In this document: positions 17,726 to 26,773 of the stretch, in pieces
Layout of the letters: every line of letters begins with the position of its first letter
How positions within the stretch are numbered: position 1 is the stretch's first letter
Assembly (NCBI GenBank): GCA_002839855.1
Contig: PGYV01000003.1
Location: forward strand, 1-64,000
Origin: Candidatus Goldiibacteriota bacterium HGW-Goldbacteria-1
GTDB taxonomy: Bacteria; Oederibacteriota; PGYV01
Length of the DNA stretch: 64,000 nucleotides
Direction of reading: 5' to 3'
Translations under genes and position numbers: made by a program
The notes under the pieces: model-generated
What the model saw: the letters and a program-made list of their open reading frames with translations, nothing else
Told to the model about the DNA's origin: nothing
The model's database searches: none

Positions 17726-18561
17726 TGTTTTCCCGGCTGTTCAAAAGGACTTTCTGGATATTCTATGACAATCTTTTAAAAGGCCTTGTTTTAAACTTTT
17801 CTGTTTTTGGCGTTATGTTTATCGCTTTCTTCATACTGTTTATAGAACTGTTTCTTAACAGAAAAGTTTACGGCGCTTCCCAGGCGACCATTATTACCCT
17901 TGGGGCATTATCCCTTATATGGCACGTGCTTGCGCCCGCGGTTATGCATTTCTGGGCAAAATTTATTACGGGGACAAATGAAGACATGGGAATGTTTGCC
18001 AGGGTGGGCGAAGGGTTAAAACTATTCTGGTTAAAGGGCATTGCGCTGTTTGCGATAAACACATCGTTTTTCTTTCTGGCTTTTTTAAGCATTAACTTTT
18101 ACAAAAGCATCCTTAACCTTGGATGGTGGGTTTATATCGTAGGCGGCATAGGGGTATGGATTGTTATCATGTTTTTATTTATCCAGATATTTTTAATTCC
18201 CATACTTGTCCTTGATGAAAAAAGAAGGGTTTTAGTTTCATATAAGAAGTCTTTGATAATGCTCCTCTCCGCGCCTTTTGCGGCGTCCTCTGTGGCGCTT
18301 ATAATTCTTTATCTTAATTTTGTTTTCTATTTTGCCCTTCATATCGGCGGGTCGCAGGTACCAACCGTGCTTGAACTTATAACGCTTTTCCCGCTTTTCA
18401 TGGCTCCGTTTATTACATACTCTTTAATAATCCTTTTGCAGGTGAATTTCGCTATTCTTATTTATGAAAAACATAAGATAATGCCAAGCCTTAAAGAAGT
18501 ATGGGAAGACGGAAGAAACCTATCAAATCTCTTTAAACCATGGGAGACAAAAGGGAAATGA
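17725..18561 (+). CDS. Polytopic membrane protein of unknown function
   Basis: The 278-residue protein was not assigned to a family. It has about six hydrophobic segments (near 20-45, 55-75, 100-125, 133-158, 185-210 and 225-250), a cytoplasmic N-terminus rich in basic residues, and the loop VLDEKRRVLVSYKKSLIML. It overlaps both neighbours, so it is co-translated with the roadblock protein and the FtsB-like protein. A role in anchoring or polarity is only a guess from context. Confidence 0.7.
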   Translation: MFSRLFKRTFWIFYDNLLKGLVLNFSVFGVMFIAFFILFIELFLNRKVYGASQATIITLGALSLIWHVLAPAVMHFWAKFITGTNEDMGMFARVGEGLKLFWLKGIALFAINTSFFFLAFLSINFYKSILNLGWWVYIVGGIGVWIVIMFLFIQIFLIPILVLDEKRRVLVSYKKSLIMLLSAPFAASSVALIILYLNFVFYFALHIGGSQVPTVLELITLFPLFMAPFITYSLIILLQVNFAILIYEKHKIMPSLKEVWEDGRNLSNLFKPWETKGK

Positions 18562-18860
18562 CAGCCAATTACAGGTTAAGAAAGTCTTCAGTTAAAAAGG
18601 GAAAGAAAGCCATTGTCCCGCTGATTATAGCGCTGGTAATGGTATTTGGTTTTTTTAAAGCCGCATATACCTTTGTAAAGATGAGGGTGCAGAAAGCGTC
18701 GTTGAATTCAGAGATAGCGTCGTTAAAAGAAGACAATGCAAAACTCTCGGGAAAAATGGCAAACATAGCCGCTGACGAAGAATTTGTCTCCAAAACCGCC
18801 CGCGAACAGCTTGGGCTGGTTAAAGACGGGGAAACGGTATTTATACTGGTGGATAAGTAA
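18558..18860 (+). CDS. FtsB/DivIC-family septum protein
   Basis: About 100 residues: a basic cytoplasmic tail, one transmembrane helix (roughly 20-38) and a leucine-rich coiled coil (RVQKASLNSEIASLKEDNAKL), then the family's ending TAREQLGLVKDGETVFIL. Proteins of this type join FtsL and FtsQ in the division complex. ATG 18558 overlaps the upstream TGA stop (ATGA). An in-frame ATG at 18540 would add six residues. Transcription of the long pil-aro run appears to end just after it. Confidence 0.84.
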   Translation: MTANYRLRKSSVKKGKKAIVPLIIALVMVFGFFKAAYTFVKMRVQKASLNSEIASLKEDNAKLSGKMANIAADEEFVSKTAREQLGLVKDGETVFILVDK

Positions 18861-18874
18861 GGGGATTGATAAAC

Positions 18875-18910
18875 AATAAAGCCGGCAGAGATGCCGGCTC
18901 TTTTATTTTA
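18875..18910 (+). terminator. Rho-independent terminator ending the pilD-to-ftsB-like run
   Basis: AGCCGGCA (18880-18887) pairs with TGCCGGCT (18892-18899), followed by CTTTTATTTTA. The preceding AATAAA gives a weaker T-run for the other strand. Confidence 0.88.
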
Positions 18911-18959
18911 CGGGGAAATTAAATAATTATTAAAAGTTAAAGGAAATCTAAGGGGAATA

Positions 18960-20258
18960 ATGAGAAAGGTTAATCCGAGAAATGTGGTGAGGGTTATAAT
19001 ACAAAGTATATTTATAGTTGTTTTTATTAGTTTATCTTTTTTGTCAGCCAAAGGTAATGAAAAAAATGTGATACCGCTAAATTTAGGAGAGGGGGAAGTT
19101 ATGGATGAAAAATCACCATTGTTGGAAATGAGGAATGAACTTTTGACCGAACCTGTTAAATTTCTTGGAGGAATTCAGCCTTTTGGTAAATCCCGGGTAT
19201 ACGGGGTGGTTATAGAGATGGGCACGGATATAGGGGCTGCTTCTTTGATATGCCTGATTGACGGCACATGCAGTCTATATTATGAAAGAGGCGGCGGAAC
19301 AATTGGATTGGCGGGTATTGAAAAAGTGAAAAAATTATCAATTATTGCGGCGCGTGAATCTGATCGGTATACAGAGTTTTGTAAAAAAACAAGTGAATTT
19401 CCTATGCCTAAAGACGGGGAAATATTTTTCTATATTATTACAGCTGACGGTATTTTAACTTATAAAGGTATAGAAGCAGATATTTCAGATAATAAATCAA
19501 AGTTATCAGTTTTATTTTTTCGGGGAAATGATGTATTAACTGCTATTCGTGTTAATGAGGCTGAGAAGGCAAATGAAATTATTAAAGCTGTTATGAAAAA
19601 GAACAGGGCAGTAGTTGAAAAAATGTTGAGCAAAGGGGCGGATCCGGATTTAAGAGATGCGGATGATACGCCAATTTTAGCCCTTGCTGCTTCAAATAAT
19701 GATGCCGACATGGTGGAAATTTTATTGAAATATAAAGCTTCACCTGATATGACGTTTATTAATAAAAAGAAGGGGATTGCCGGCGCGACAGCGTTATCTT
19801 TTGCCGCCGGACAAGACAATCCGAAGTCAATAAAACTGTTGGTTTCTGCGGGCGCGGATGTTGATTCCGCGGATGATACAGGCTTAACTCCGCTTATGGC
19901 GGCAGCCGGCAACGGAAAAGTTAAGGCGTTACTGGAACTAATTGTAAATAAAGCGCAGCTTGAGAAAAAAGATAATGAAGGATATACGGCTCTTGTATTT
20001 GCGGCAAATGCGGGCAGAACAGAGGCGGTAAAGGAGCTTATAAAAGCAGGAGCGGATGTAAATACAAAAGATAATCAGGGCTCCACTCCTATTATGTTTG
20101 CCGCTCAACACGGGTATATTGAGCCGGTCAAACTGCTTCTTGAAAATGGGGCAGACCCATATGTGAAGGGAACCCACGGACTTTCTGCGATGGATTTCGC
20201 GGAACAAAATAATATAAAGAGTGTTATAAAGCTAATTAAGGATTTTAAGATGAAATGA
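18960..20258 (+). CDS. Exported ankyrin-repeat protein
   Basis: The 432-residue protein starts with a signal peptide or anchor (residues about 10-32). It continues with an unassigned domain of about 160 residues (containing YGVVIEMGTDIGAASLICLI) and ends in roughly six ankyrin repeats from residue about 205. Typical repeats are GADPDLRDADDTPILALAAS, GADVNTKDNQGSTPIMFAAQ and GADPYVKGTHGLSAMDFAEQ. Ankyrin stacks are protein-binding, here probably in the periplasm. The gene stands alone after a terminator, with GGGGAATA before ATG 18960. Codon use is more AT-rich than in the pil genes, suggesting a different history. Confidence 0.83.
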   Translation: MRKVNPRNVVRVIIQSIFIVVFISLSFLSAKGNEKNVIPLNLGEGEVMDEKSPLLEMRNELLTEPVKFLGGIQPFGKSRVYGVVIEMGTDIGAASLICLIDGTCSLYYERGGGTIGLAGIEKVKKLSIIAARESDRYTEFCKKTSEFPMPKDGEIFFYIITADGILTYKGIEADISDNKSKLSVLFFRGNDVLTAIRVNEAEKANEIIKAVMKKNRAVVEKMLSKGADPDLRDADDTPILALAASNNDADMVEILLKYKASPDMTFINKKKGIAGATALSFAAGQDNPKSIKLLVSAGADVDSADDTGLTPLMAAAGNGKVKALLELIVNKAQLEKKDNEGYTALVFAANAGRTEAVKELIKAGADVNTKDNQGSTPIMFAAQHGYIEPVKLLLENGADPYVKGTHGLSAMDFAEQNNIKSVIKLIKDFKMK

Positions 20259-20649
20259 AGCGGGGAGAGGATTTGGCTGCCTTGGCCTATTGAAGCGGTT
20301 GAGAAACGCTGGCGCAAATAATGCAGGCGGTTATGAAATGTTTTGATTTTCTAATTTTGAATTTTCTAATATCCAATTTTCAAAACACGGGAAAGGGCTG
20401 ATGTGAAAAACGGAAGGTTAGGAAGTATCAGCTTATTTAATGTTGCGGACGGTCAAACGGGCAGCGGAGATTAAATAGAGGGAAATATGGTTTAATTAAT
20501 TGAGCCTTCCGGGTTATGGGCATAAATCGCAGTGCGTTTATGGAAAGACTGAAATGCATTCGTATTAGAACTTGACGGGTGAAAAATACGGGTTTATACT
20601 GTTGCATCAATTTCAACAAGAAAAATTTTATTAATTTTAGGGAGGTATT
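20259..20649. other. Spacer with a tRNA-fMet fragment copy and an AT-rich repeat
   Basis: No gene is seen. Positions 20260-20275 are identical to 16 bases at the 3' end of the tRNA-fMet gene (23333-23348). Positions 20345-20385 contain an AT-rich TTCTAATTTTGAATTTTCTAAT-like motif related to copies near 23143, 23255 and 27138. GGGAGGT before ATG 20650 is the ribosome binding site of the next gene. Confidence 0.6.
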
Positions 20650-23118
20650 ATGCATATCTATACGGGGATTTTTTTTACGGCACTTGCAACACTGGTTTAT
20701 GAAATAACATTGCTTAGAATTTTAAGCGTCATGTCCTGGTATCACCTGGCTTTTTTCGCGGTGTCAACAGCCATGCTGGGAATGACGGGGGGCGCGGTTA
20801 CTGTTTATCTTAATAAAAAGGCCTTCGAGCCGGAAAACCTTAACAATAGTTACATAAAGGCGGCTATTGCTTTTGCGGTATCACTGCCTGTTTCGCTGAC
20901 GCTTTTATGCTTTACTCCGATTGTTTACCAGCACAACATTGCCAGTGTAACAAGGATACTGCTTGCCGCGTTTTATTGCATAATACCATATTATTTTTCG
21001 GGTATTGTCATTACAGCCATCCTTACAAGGGAAGAAAAACCTGTGGGTAAACTGTACGGGGCTGATTTGGGAGGAGCTGCCATAGGATGCCTTGCGGTTA
21101 TATTGGGGCTTGAGTTTTTAAGCGCTCCAAATATGATACTTTTTGCTGCGGTGATAGCTTCTATCGGCGCGTTTATTTTTTCAATCAGGAGCAAGGGAAC
21201 AATGTTGAAGAGTGCTTCAATGGCCTGTGTTGCCCTTGTGCTTGCTGTTTTTATCGGAAACATAATATCGGGTGATTTTATCAGCCCGCGTACCATAAAA
21301 GGGCATAAAAGCGACACCAGAAAATTTTATTTTCAGAAGTGGAACTCTTTTTCCTGGGTAAATGTCAGCGGTATGGAGTTTAAAAGGCCTTACCTGTGGG
21401 GGACAAGCCCGATAACACCGGATCTTCCTGTAAAGGTTCACGGGCTGTCTGTTGACGGCGAAGCCGGAACATTTATGCTTAACATGGATGATATGGCAAA
21501 CCTTGAAGTTTTAAAATATGACATGGTTAACCTTGCGCATTACATCAGGCCTAACGGCGGCAGCTGCGTCATAGGCGTTGGCGGAGGCAGGGATATTACC
21601 AGTTCAATTGTTTTTGGGCACGATAGAGTGGTGGGTATAGAAGTTAACCCTATCTTTATTAAGTTGCTAAAAGGCAAATTCAGGGATTTTGCGGGGCTGG
21701 CAGACAGGCCGGGCGTGGAATTGGTGGCTGACGAAGCCCGCAGTTACCTTGCCCGTTCAACAGAAAAATTTAATGTTATTACAATGGCGCTTATAGATAC
21801 ATGGGCCGCAACCGGAGCCGGAGCTTTTACACTGTCTGAAAACGGCCTTTATACAGTTGAGGCATGGAAGGTTTTTCTTGACAGGCTTAATGACGGCGGA
21901 GTCTTTACGGTTTCAAGGTGGTTTTCCGAACACCAGCCCGGAGAAACAGCGCGTATAGTAAACCTTGCGGTCACAGCGCTTTATAAAAGGGGTGTCAGTG
22001 ACCCTTCCAAACATATTGTGCTTACGGCTATCGGTAATATTGCCACGTTACTTGTTTCAAACAAACCTTTTTCAGATGAGGACCTTAAGGTACTGCGGGA
22101 AACGGCGGAAAGGCTTAAGTTTAAAATATTTATTTTCCCGGGTCAGGAGCCTGAAAATGAGTGGCTTAGAAAAATTATAACAGGGAAGTCAATAGAAGAG
22201 ATAAACGCACTTGTGAAGGATGCGCCCCTTAACTACACCGCGCCTACTGATGAAAGGCCATACTTCTTTAACATGATAAAACTTAACAACTTAAGTTTTG
22301 CCTGGCGTTATTCCGCGGGCGGAATTTCAGGCAACATGGTTGCCAACATTACGCTTTTAATACTGATAGGCGCGCTGATGTTCTTTGTGCTGGCTGTGAT
22401 TGTGGTACCGCTGCTGGCAGGGGCTAAAAAAGACGCAAACAAGGTTGACTATGCGCCCGCGTTTTATTTCGCGCTTATAGGGGCGGGATTTATGTTTGTG
22501 CAGATTGCTATGGTGCAAAGGTTATCCGTGTTTCTGGGGCATCCTGTCTACGCGTTGGGGATACTATTGTTCACTATGATTCTAAGCGCCGGAATTGGAA
22601 GCCTTGTAAGTGAAAAAATTGCGATTACAAAGCCGCCTCTTTCCAAAGTTTATCCGGTTGTAATAGGCGGGTACATTATTACGCTGGCGCTGCTGATGCC
22701 TGTAATAATTTCCGCAATGACCACCTTTTCAATGGCCGCTAAAATTGCGTCTTCAATTGCCATGGTGGCGCCCCTGGCGTTTGTAATGGGAATGTGTTTT
22801 CCCGCAGGAATGCGGATGATATCGGGAACGAAAGCCGCAGGTACGCCGTGGTACTGGGCGTTAAACGGAATATTCGGTGTTTTTGCATCTGCGGTTGTGG
22901 TGCTTATATCAATTTACTCCGGAATTACAACTAACTTCTACATAGGCGCTTTATGCTACCTTTCGCTGCTGTTTTTCATACCGAAGATGCAGGTTATGGC
23001 AGAGGTTAAGGCTAAGGCAGAGGCAAATGTTATGGCAGAGGAAAAAGCTAAGGCTAAAACTAAGGTTAAAACTAAGGCTAAGGTTAAAGCTAAGGCAAAA
23101 AAGAAAAGAAAAAAATAA
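20650..23118 (+). CDS. Membrane-embedded spermidine/spermine synthase-like protein
   Basis: The 822-residue protein has about six N-terminal transmembrane helices (1-215), a soluble class I methyltransferase-fold domain (about 230-540) and about seven C-terminal helices (570-790). The soluble domain has the nucleotide-binding loop VIGVGGGRDI, the acidic strand end VVGIEVNPIF and VELVADEARSYL, as in aminopropyltransferases. The putative catalytic Asp is in MALIDTWAA, but polyamine synthesis is not assured because membrane-fused members are uncharacterised. The last 35 residues are an Ala/Lys-rich basic tail from short tandem codon repeats. It lies alone between repeats. Confidence 0.78.
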   Translation: MHIYTGIFFTALATLVYEITLLRILSVMSWYHLAFFAVSTAMLGMTGGAVTVYLNKKAFEPENLNNSYIKAAIAFAVSLPVSLTLLCFTPIVYQHNIASVTRILLAAFYCIIPYYFSGIVITAILTREEKPVGKLYGADLGGAAIGCLAVILGLEFLSAPNMILFAAVIASIGAFIFSIRSKGTMLKSASMACVALVLAVFIGNIISGDFISPRTIKGHKSDTRKFYFQKWNSFSWVNVSGMEFKRPYLWGTSPITPDLPVKVHGLSVDGEAGTFMLNMDDMANLEVLKYDMVNLAHYIRPNGGSCVIGVGGGRDITSSIVFGHDRVVGIEVNPIFIKLLKGKFRDFAGLADRPGVELVADEARSYLARSTEKFNVITMALIDTWAATGAGAFTLSENGLYTVEAWKVFLDRLNDGGVFTVSRWFSEHQPGETARIVNLAVTALYKRGVSDPSKHIVLTAIGNIATLLVSNKPFSDEDLKVLRETAERLKFKIFIFPGQEPENEWLRKIITGKSIEEINALVKDAPLNYTAPTDERPYFFNMIKLNNLSFAWRYSAGGISGNMVANITLLILIGALMFFVLAVIVVPLLAGAKKDANKVDYAPAFYFALIGAGFMFVQIAMVQRLSVFLGHPVYALGILLFTMILSAGIGSLVSEKIAITKPPLSKVYPVVIGGYIITLALLMPVIISAMTTFSMAAKIASSIAMVAPLAFVMGMCFPAGMRMISGTKAAGTPWYWALNGIFGVFASAVVVLISIYSGITTNFYIGALCYLSLLFFIPKMQVMAEVKAKAEANVMAEEKAKAKTKVKTKAKVKAKAKKKRKK

Positions 23119-23142
23119 CAGGTTTATATTGCTGCGGATTAA

Positions 23143-23326
23143 AGTTCTAATTATCGAATGCTGAATCTTCAAAAAAAATAGCGGTTCGTTAGAACCGCTA
23201 ATAAGACAATTAATCCGAGAATTCGAAATTTGAACAGATTCGACCTTTTTGATCTTCTAATATCTAATCATCGAATGTCGAATCTTCAAAAAAATATAGC
23301 GGTTCTTTCGAACCGCTATATTTTTT
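23143..23326. repeat. Duplicated AT-rich motif plus hairpin terminator, two copies
   Basis: Each copy has TTCTAAT...ATCGAATG, GAATCTTCAAAAAAA and then a hairpin AGCGGTTC-loop-GAACCGCT. Copy one is at about 23143-23201 with loop GTTA. Copy two is at about 23253-23323 with loop TTTC and a longer ATAT-flanked stem. Only the second is followed by TTTTTT. It is A/T-flanked on both sides and can terminate both the 20650 gene and the minus-strand tRNA-fMet. Confidence 0.8.
23297..23326. terminator. Bidirectional Rho-independent terminator
   Basis: ATATAGCGGTTC pairs with GAACCGCTATAT around loop TTTC, with AAAAAA on the left and TTTTTT on the right. It lies between the convergent spermidine-synthase-like gene and tRNA-fMet. 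Confidence 0.87.
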
Positions 23327-23330
23327 ATGG

Positions 23331-23402
<72 letters not shown>

Positions 23403-23517
23403 TCATGTCGTGTTTGGATTTTCATTTCAGAAAACCTTATGTGTAACAACGTTAACAATAATTACATATTTCCATTCAAATGTCAAGAACACATAAAAAA
23501 CTTAAATTAAAAAATGG

Positions 23518-23600
23518 TGCCGGGGGCCGGACTCGAACCGGCACGGGCTTTCGCCCCGTGGATTTTAAGTCCACTACGTCTACCATTTCGTCATCCCGGC
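23518..23600 (-). tRNA. tRNA-Leu (anticodon TAA)
   Basis: On the minus strand the acceptor arm GCCGGGA pairs with CCCCGGC (one non-standard closing pair). The anticodon loop CTTAAAA gives TAA. A long variable arm GGGCGAAAGCCC marks a class II tRNA. CCA is encoded at 23515-23517. Confidence 0.95.
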
Positions 23601-23644
23601 ATCATGGGTTGAAATTATAACAGTATAGTAAAAGGGTGTCAATA

Positions 23645-23770
23645 AGGGAAAAGTTACAGGTGACAGTTAACAGCTGACAAGTTACAACTTACAACTGATA
23701 ACCTGCTACTTGTTAGCTGTTACTTGTAAGTTGTAACCTGTTACTTGTTACTTGTAAGCTGTTAGTTGCT
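23645..23770. repeat. Short-period hairpin repeat upstream of tRNA-Leu and after mnmG
   Basis: Variants of GTTACTTGTAAGCTGTTA are repeated in both orientations. GTTACAACTTACAA (23681-23694) pairs perfectly with TTGTAAGTTGTAAC (23724-23737). The array overlaps the last codons of mnmG. No gene is seen. Confidence 0.78.
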
Positions 23771-25636
23771 AAACTTCTTTATAAGCAGTAATAGCACGTT
23801 TATATCCGAAGGCGTGACGCCCTGGATGCGGGAAGCCATGCCCAGCGTCTCCGGTTTAATCTCATTTAACCTCTGGCGGGCTTCTAAGGGCAGCCCTTCC
23901 GCTTTCATGAAATCAAATTCCGGCGGTATTGCTTTTTCTTCTATTTTTTTAAACTTTTCAATTTGCTCGTTCTGTTTTTTTATGTAGCCTTCGTATTTAA
24001 TCTCGGAAACAAAATACTCTGATATATGGTTCAATACTTTTGGGATTTCGGTAAAAACTGTCAGCGCCTCATACGGTACTTCCGGACGTCTTAGCAGCTG
24101 TAAAAGGGAGCTTTCGGACTGAAGAGCGGTGGTTCCCATATCTGTCAGTTTTGTATTTGTTTCGGGGGACGGACGGACATATATTTTATTAAGACGTTCT
24201 TTTTCTGTTTTGTAAAATTCCTGTTTAAACATAAAAGTGTCATACGTCTTATCGTCAATAAGCCCGAAAGAACGGCCGTATTCCATAAGGCGGATGTCGG
24301 CGTTATCGTTTCTTAACACAAGCCTGTGTTCCGCGCGTGACGAAAATAAACGGTACGGTTCTGTCACGCCCTTTGTGACAAGGTCGTCAATCATGACGCC
24401 TATATAGCCTTCTTCACGGCCGGGGGAAAACATAGCCTTACCTGATAGCTTAAGCGCCGCGTTAATGCCGGCTATTAAACCCTGTCCTGCGGCTTCTTCG
24501 TAGCCCGATGTCCCGTTTATCTGGCCTGCAAAAAACAGCCCCGGAATTAATTTGGTTTCAAGGTATTTGCTAAGCTGCGTGGGCGGGGCATAGTCGTATT
24601 CAATGCCATAGCCGGGGCGCGTGATTTCTGCTTTTTCCATTCCTTCAATTGTACGCACGTACATTAACTGAACGTCGCGCGGTAATGAAGTTGAAAGGCC
24701 GTTTAAATATATTTCGTTTGAATTTCTTGCTTCGGGTTCCAGAAAAACCTGGTGTGATGTCTTCTCCGGGAATTTAACCACTTTGTCTTCTATGGAAGGG
24801 CAGTACCTTGGCCCAATCCCGAATATCATCCTGTCTGTACTGCTGTAAAGGGGAGAGCGGTCCAGATTCTGCATTATTATCTTTGCGGTATTTTCATTTG
24901 TCCTGGCAAGCCAGCACATAATCTGGTCAGTGTTTATATTTTCTGTACGGAATGAAAACGGCACCGGTTTTTCATCGCCCGGCTGTGGGGTAAATTTATC
25001 AAGGTCAACCGACCTTATATCCACGCGCGGATTGGTGCCTGTCTTCATCCTGCCAAGTTTAAAACCAAGCCCGGCAAGTGATATTGACAGCCCTTTAGAA
25101 GGCGGGTCGCCAAGGCGGCCGCCGTTGAAATGCTGAAGGCCTATATAAATTGTCCCGTTTAAAAAAGTGCCTGTGGTAACAATCACGGATTTTGCGGAAT
25201 AAAAAGTGCCGGTGTCGGTTATTATGCCTGTAATGCCTTTGTCGTCTGTGGTTATGCTTTCCACAAGCGCCTGTTTAATTTCAAGGTTGTCCGTGTTCTG
25301 CAGTACGCGCCGCATATAGGCGGGGTATTCATATTTATCCGCCTGTGCCCTTAAACCATGGACAGCAGGGCCTTTGTTGGAATTTAAAACCTTAAACTGA
25401 ATTGATGTCCTGTCCGCGGCAAGCGCCATTTCTCCGCCCAATGCGTCAATTTCACGCACAAGGTGGCCTTTGGCAAGCCCGCCAATTGCAGGGTTGCAGG
25501 ATAAATGGGCGATGTGGTCTATGTTAATAGTAAACAGGGCTGTCTTTAACCCCATGCGCGCGGGCGCAAGCGCAGCTTCGCAGCCGGCGTGTCCGGCGCC
25601 TATTACAATAATGTCGTAACTTTTTTCAGGAATCAA
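23762..25636 (-). CDS. mnmG: tRNA uridine-34 carboxymethylaminomethyl modification enzyme MnmG (GidA)
   Basis: The 624-residue FAD-dependent enzyme works with the GTPase MnmE to modify the wobble uridine of several tRNAs. The N-terminal FAD-binding motif IIVIGAGHAGCEAALAPARMG is at about residues 8-28. HLSCNPAIGGLAKGHLVREID, TGTFLNGTIYIG and GRMKTGTNPRVD are signature segments, and SGYEEAAGQGLIAGINA closes the FAD site. Length matches the family. The start is TTG 25636, preceded by GGAG at good spacing. Its partner mnmE is not in the window. Confidence 0.96.
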   Translation of the reverse strand: MIPEKSYDIIVIGAGHAGCEAALAPARMGLKTALFTINIDHIAHLSCNPAIGGLAKGHLVREIDALGGEMALAADRTSIQFKVLNSNKGPAVHGLRAQADKYEYPAYMRRVLQNTDNLEIKQALVESITTDDKGITGIITDTGTFYSAKSVIVTTGTFLNGTIYIGLQHFNGGRLGDPPSKGLSISLAGLGFKLGRMKTGTNPRVDIRSVDLDKFTPQPGDEKPVPFSFRTENINTDQIMCWLARTNENTAKIIMQNLDRSPLYSSTDRMIFGIGPRYCPSIEDKVVKFPEKTSHQVFLEPEARNSNEIYLNGLSTSLPRDVQLMYVRTIEGMEKAEITRPGYGIEYDYAPPTQLSKYLETKLIPGLFFAGQINGTSGYEEAAGQGLIAGINAALKLSGKAMFSPGREEGYIGVMIDDLVTKGVTEPYRLFSSRAEHRLVLRNDNADIRLMEYGRSFGLIDDKTYDTFMFKQEFYKTEKERLNKIYVRPSPETNTKLTDMGTTALQSESSLLQLLRRPEVPYEALTVFTEIPKVLNHISEYFVSEIKYEGYIKKQNEQIEKFKKIEEKAIPPEFDFMKAEGLPLEARQRLNEIKPETLGMASRIQGVTPSDINVLLLLIKKFSN

Positions 25637-25663
25637 TTATGTCTCCGGTTTTAGTTTTGTATG

Positions 25664-25692
25664 ATTATACCTAAAAGGGATGTGATTTACAA
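25664..25692 (-). promoter_or_regulatory. sigma-70 promoter of mnmG
   Basis: Read on the minus strand, TTGTAA and TATAAT are 17 bp apart. The leader to the TTG start is about 20 bases. It lies between the divergent mnmG and rlmN genes. Confidence 0.72.
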
Positions 25693-25741
25693 TTGGCGTT
25701 ATGATATAGTATCTTTGTAATTAATTAAAAGGAGATATTAA

Positions 25742-26773
25742 ATGACTAAAGATATTAAAGCAATGACACTGCAGGAAATACAGGATGTACTTACAGCTGC
25801 AGGATTTGAAAAGTACAGGGCGCAGCAGGTATATGAATGGATATACAAAAAAAAGGCGCAGAGCACGGATGATTTTAAAAACATACCCGCAAAGGTAAGG
25901 GAATACCTTGAAGCTAATTATGATTTTTTTCTGCCGGAAATTATTAAACAGCAGGAATCGGAAATTGACGGCACAAAAAAACTTCTGCTGCAGCTTGATG
26001 ATGATACAAAGATTGAAACCGTTATTTTAAATGACGAAGACAGATACACCGCGTGCATCTCTTCGCAGGCAGGATGCGGCTGCGGGTGCGCGTTCTGTGC
26101 CACTGCCACACTGGGCTTAAAAAGGGACCTTACAGCGGGAGAGATTGTAGGCCAGTTTTTAAGGGATGAAATAGAAGCAGCCCATCTGCTGGATAATGTG
26201 GTGTTTATGGGCATGGGCGAGCCGCTTTTAAATACGCAGAATGTATTTAAAGCAATAAAACTTATCTCTGACCCAAAGGGAAGGGGTTTTTCGCAGAAAA
26301 GAATAACCGTATCCACCGTGGGTATCATTCCGGGTATTGAAGCAATGATAGAAGAAGGGCTTAAAGTAAACCTTGCCGTTTCTTTAATAACAGCAGATAC
26401 AGCGTTAAGGTCAAAACTTGTTCCTATGGAAAAAACATATCCTATCAAGGATGTCATAAAGGCCGCAAAAAGGTACTGTGCAAAATCGGAAACCCGTCTT
26501 ACCTTTGAATACGTGCTTATGGAAGGCGTTAATGATTCAGCGCAGGACGCGGAAATGCTGGTTGAACTTATCAGGGGTATTGACTGCAGGGTGAATTTAA
26601 TACCTTATAATAAAGTAAGCGGAAAGAAATATTCTTCGGGCCAGCGTGAAAAAGCCATCAGCTTTCAGAAGATATTAAAGGGATACAGGATAAAAGCGCT
26701 TATAAGAAAAGAAAAAGGCGCGGATATTGACGCGGCCTGCGGCCAGCTTGCCGCAAAAGAGGATAAGAAATAG
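25742..26773 (+). CDS. rlmN: 23S rRNA (A2503-C2) / tRNA (A37) methyltransferase RlmN
   Basis: The 343-residue radical-SAM enzyme methylates C2 of A2503 in 23S rRNA and A37 in some tRNAs. The cluster-binding motif lies in GCGCGCAFCATATLG (CX3CX2C) at about residues 112-126. VFMGMGEPLLN binds SAM, and the C-terminal catalytic cysteine is in DIDAACGQLA. AAGGAG precedes ATG 25742. The last 12 codons and about 80 bp downstream recur in diverged form at about 31950-32055, so an island may have entered here. Confidence 0.95.
   Translation: MTKDIKAMTLQEIQDVLTAAGFEKYRAQQVYEWIYKKKAQSTDDFKNIPAKVREYLEANYDFFLPEIIKQQESEIDGTKKLLLQLDDDTKIETVILNDEDRYTACISSQAGCGCGCAFCATATLGLKRDLTAGEIVGQFLRDEIEAAHLLDNVVFMGMGEPLLNTQNVFKAIKLISDPKGRGFSQKRITVSTVGIIPGIEAMIEEGLKVNLAVSLITADTALRSKLVPMEKTYPIKDVIKAAKRYCAKSETRLTFEYVLMEGVNDSAQDAEMLVELIRGIDCRVNLIPYNKVSGKKYSSGQREKAISFQKILKGYRIKALIRKEKGADIDAACGQLAAKEDKK

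Noticed and set aside
22991-23115. Ala/Lys tail of the spermidine-synthase-like protein as a separate DNA-binding domain
   Set aside because: It is a low-complexity codon repeat (GCT/GCA AAG-type words). A function cannot be supported.
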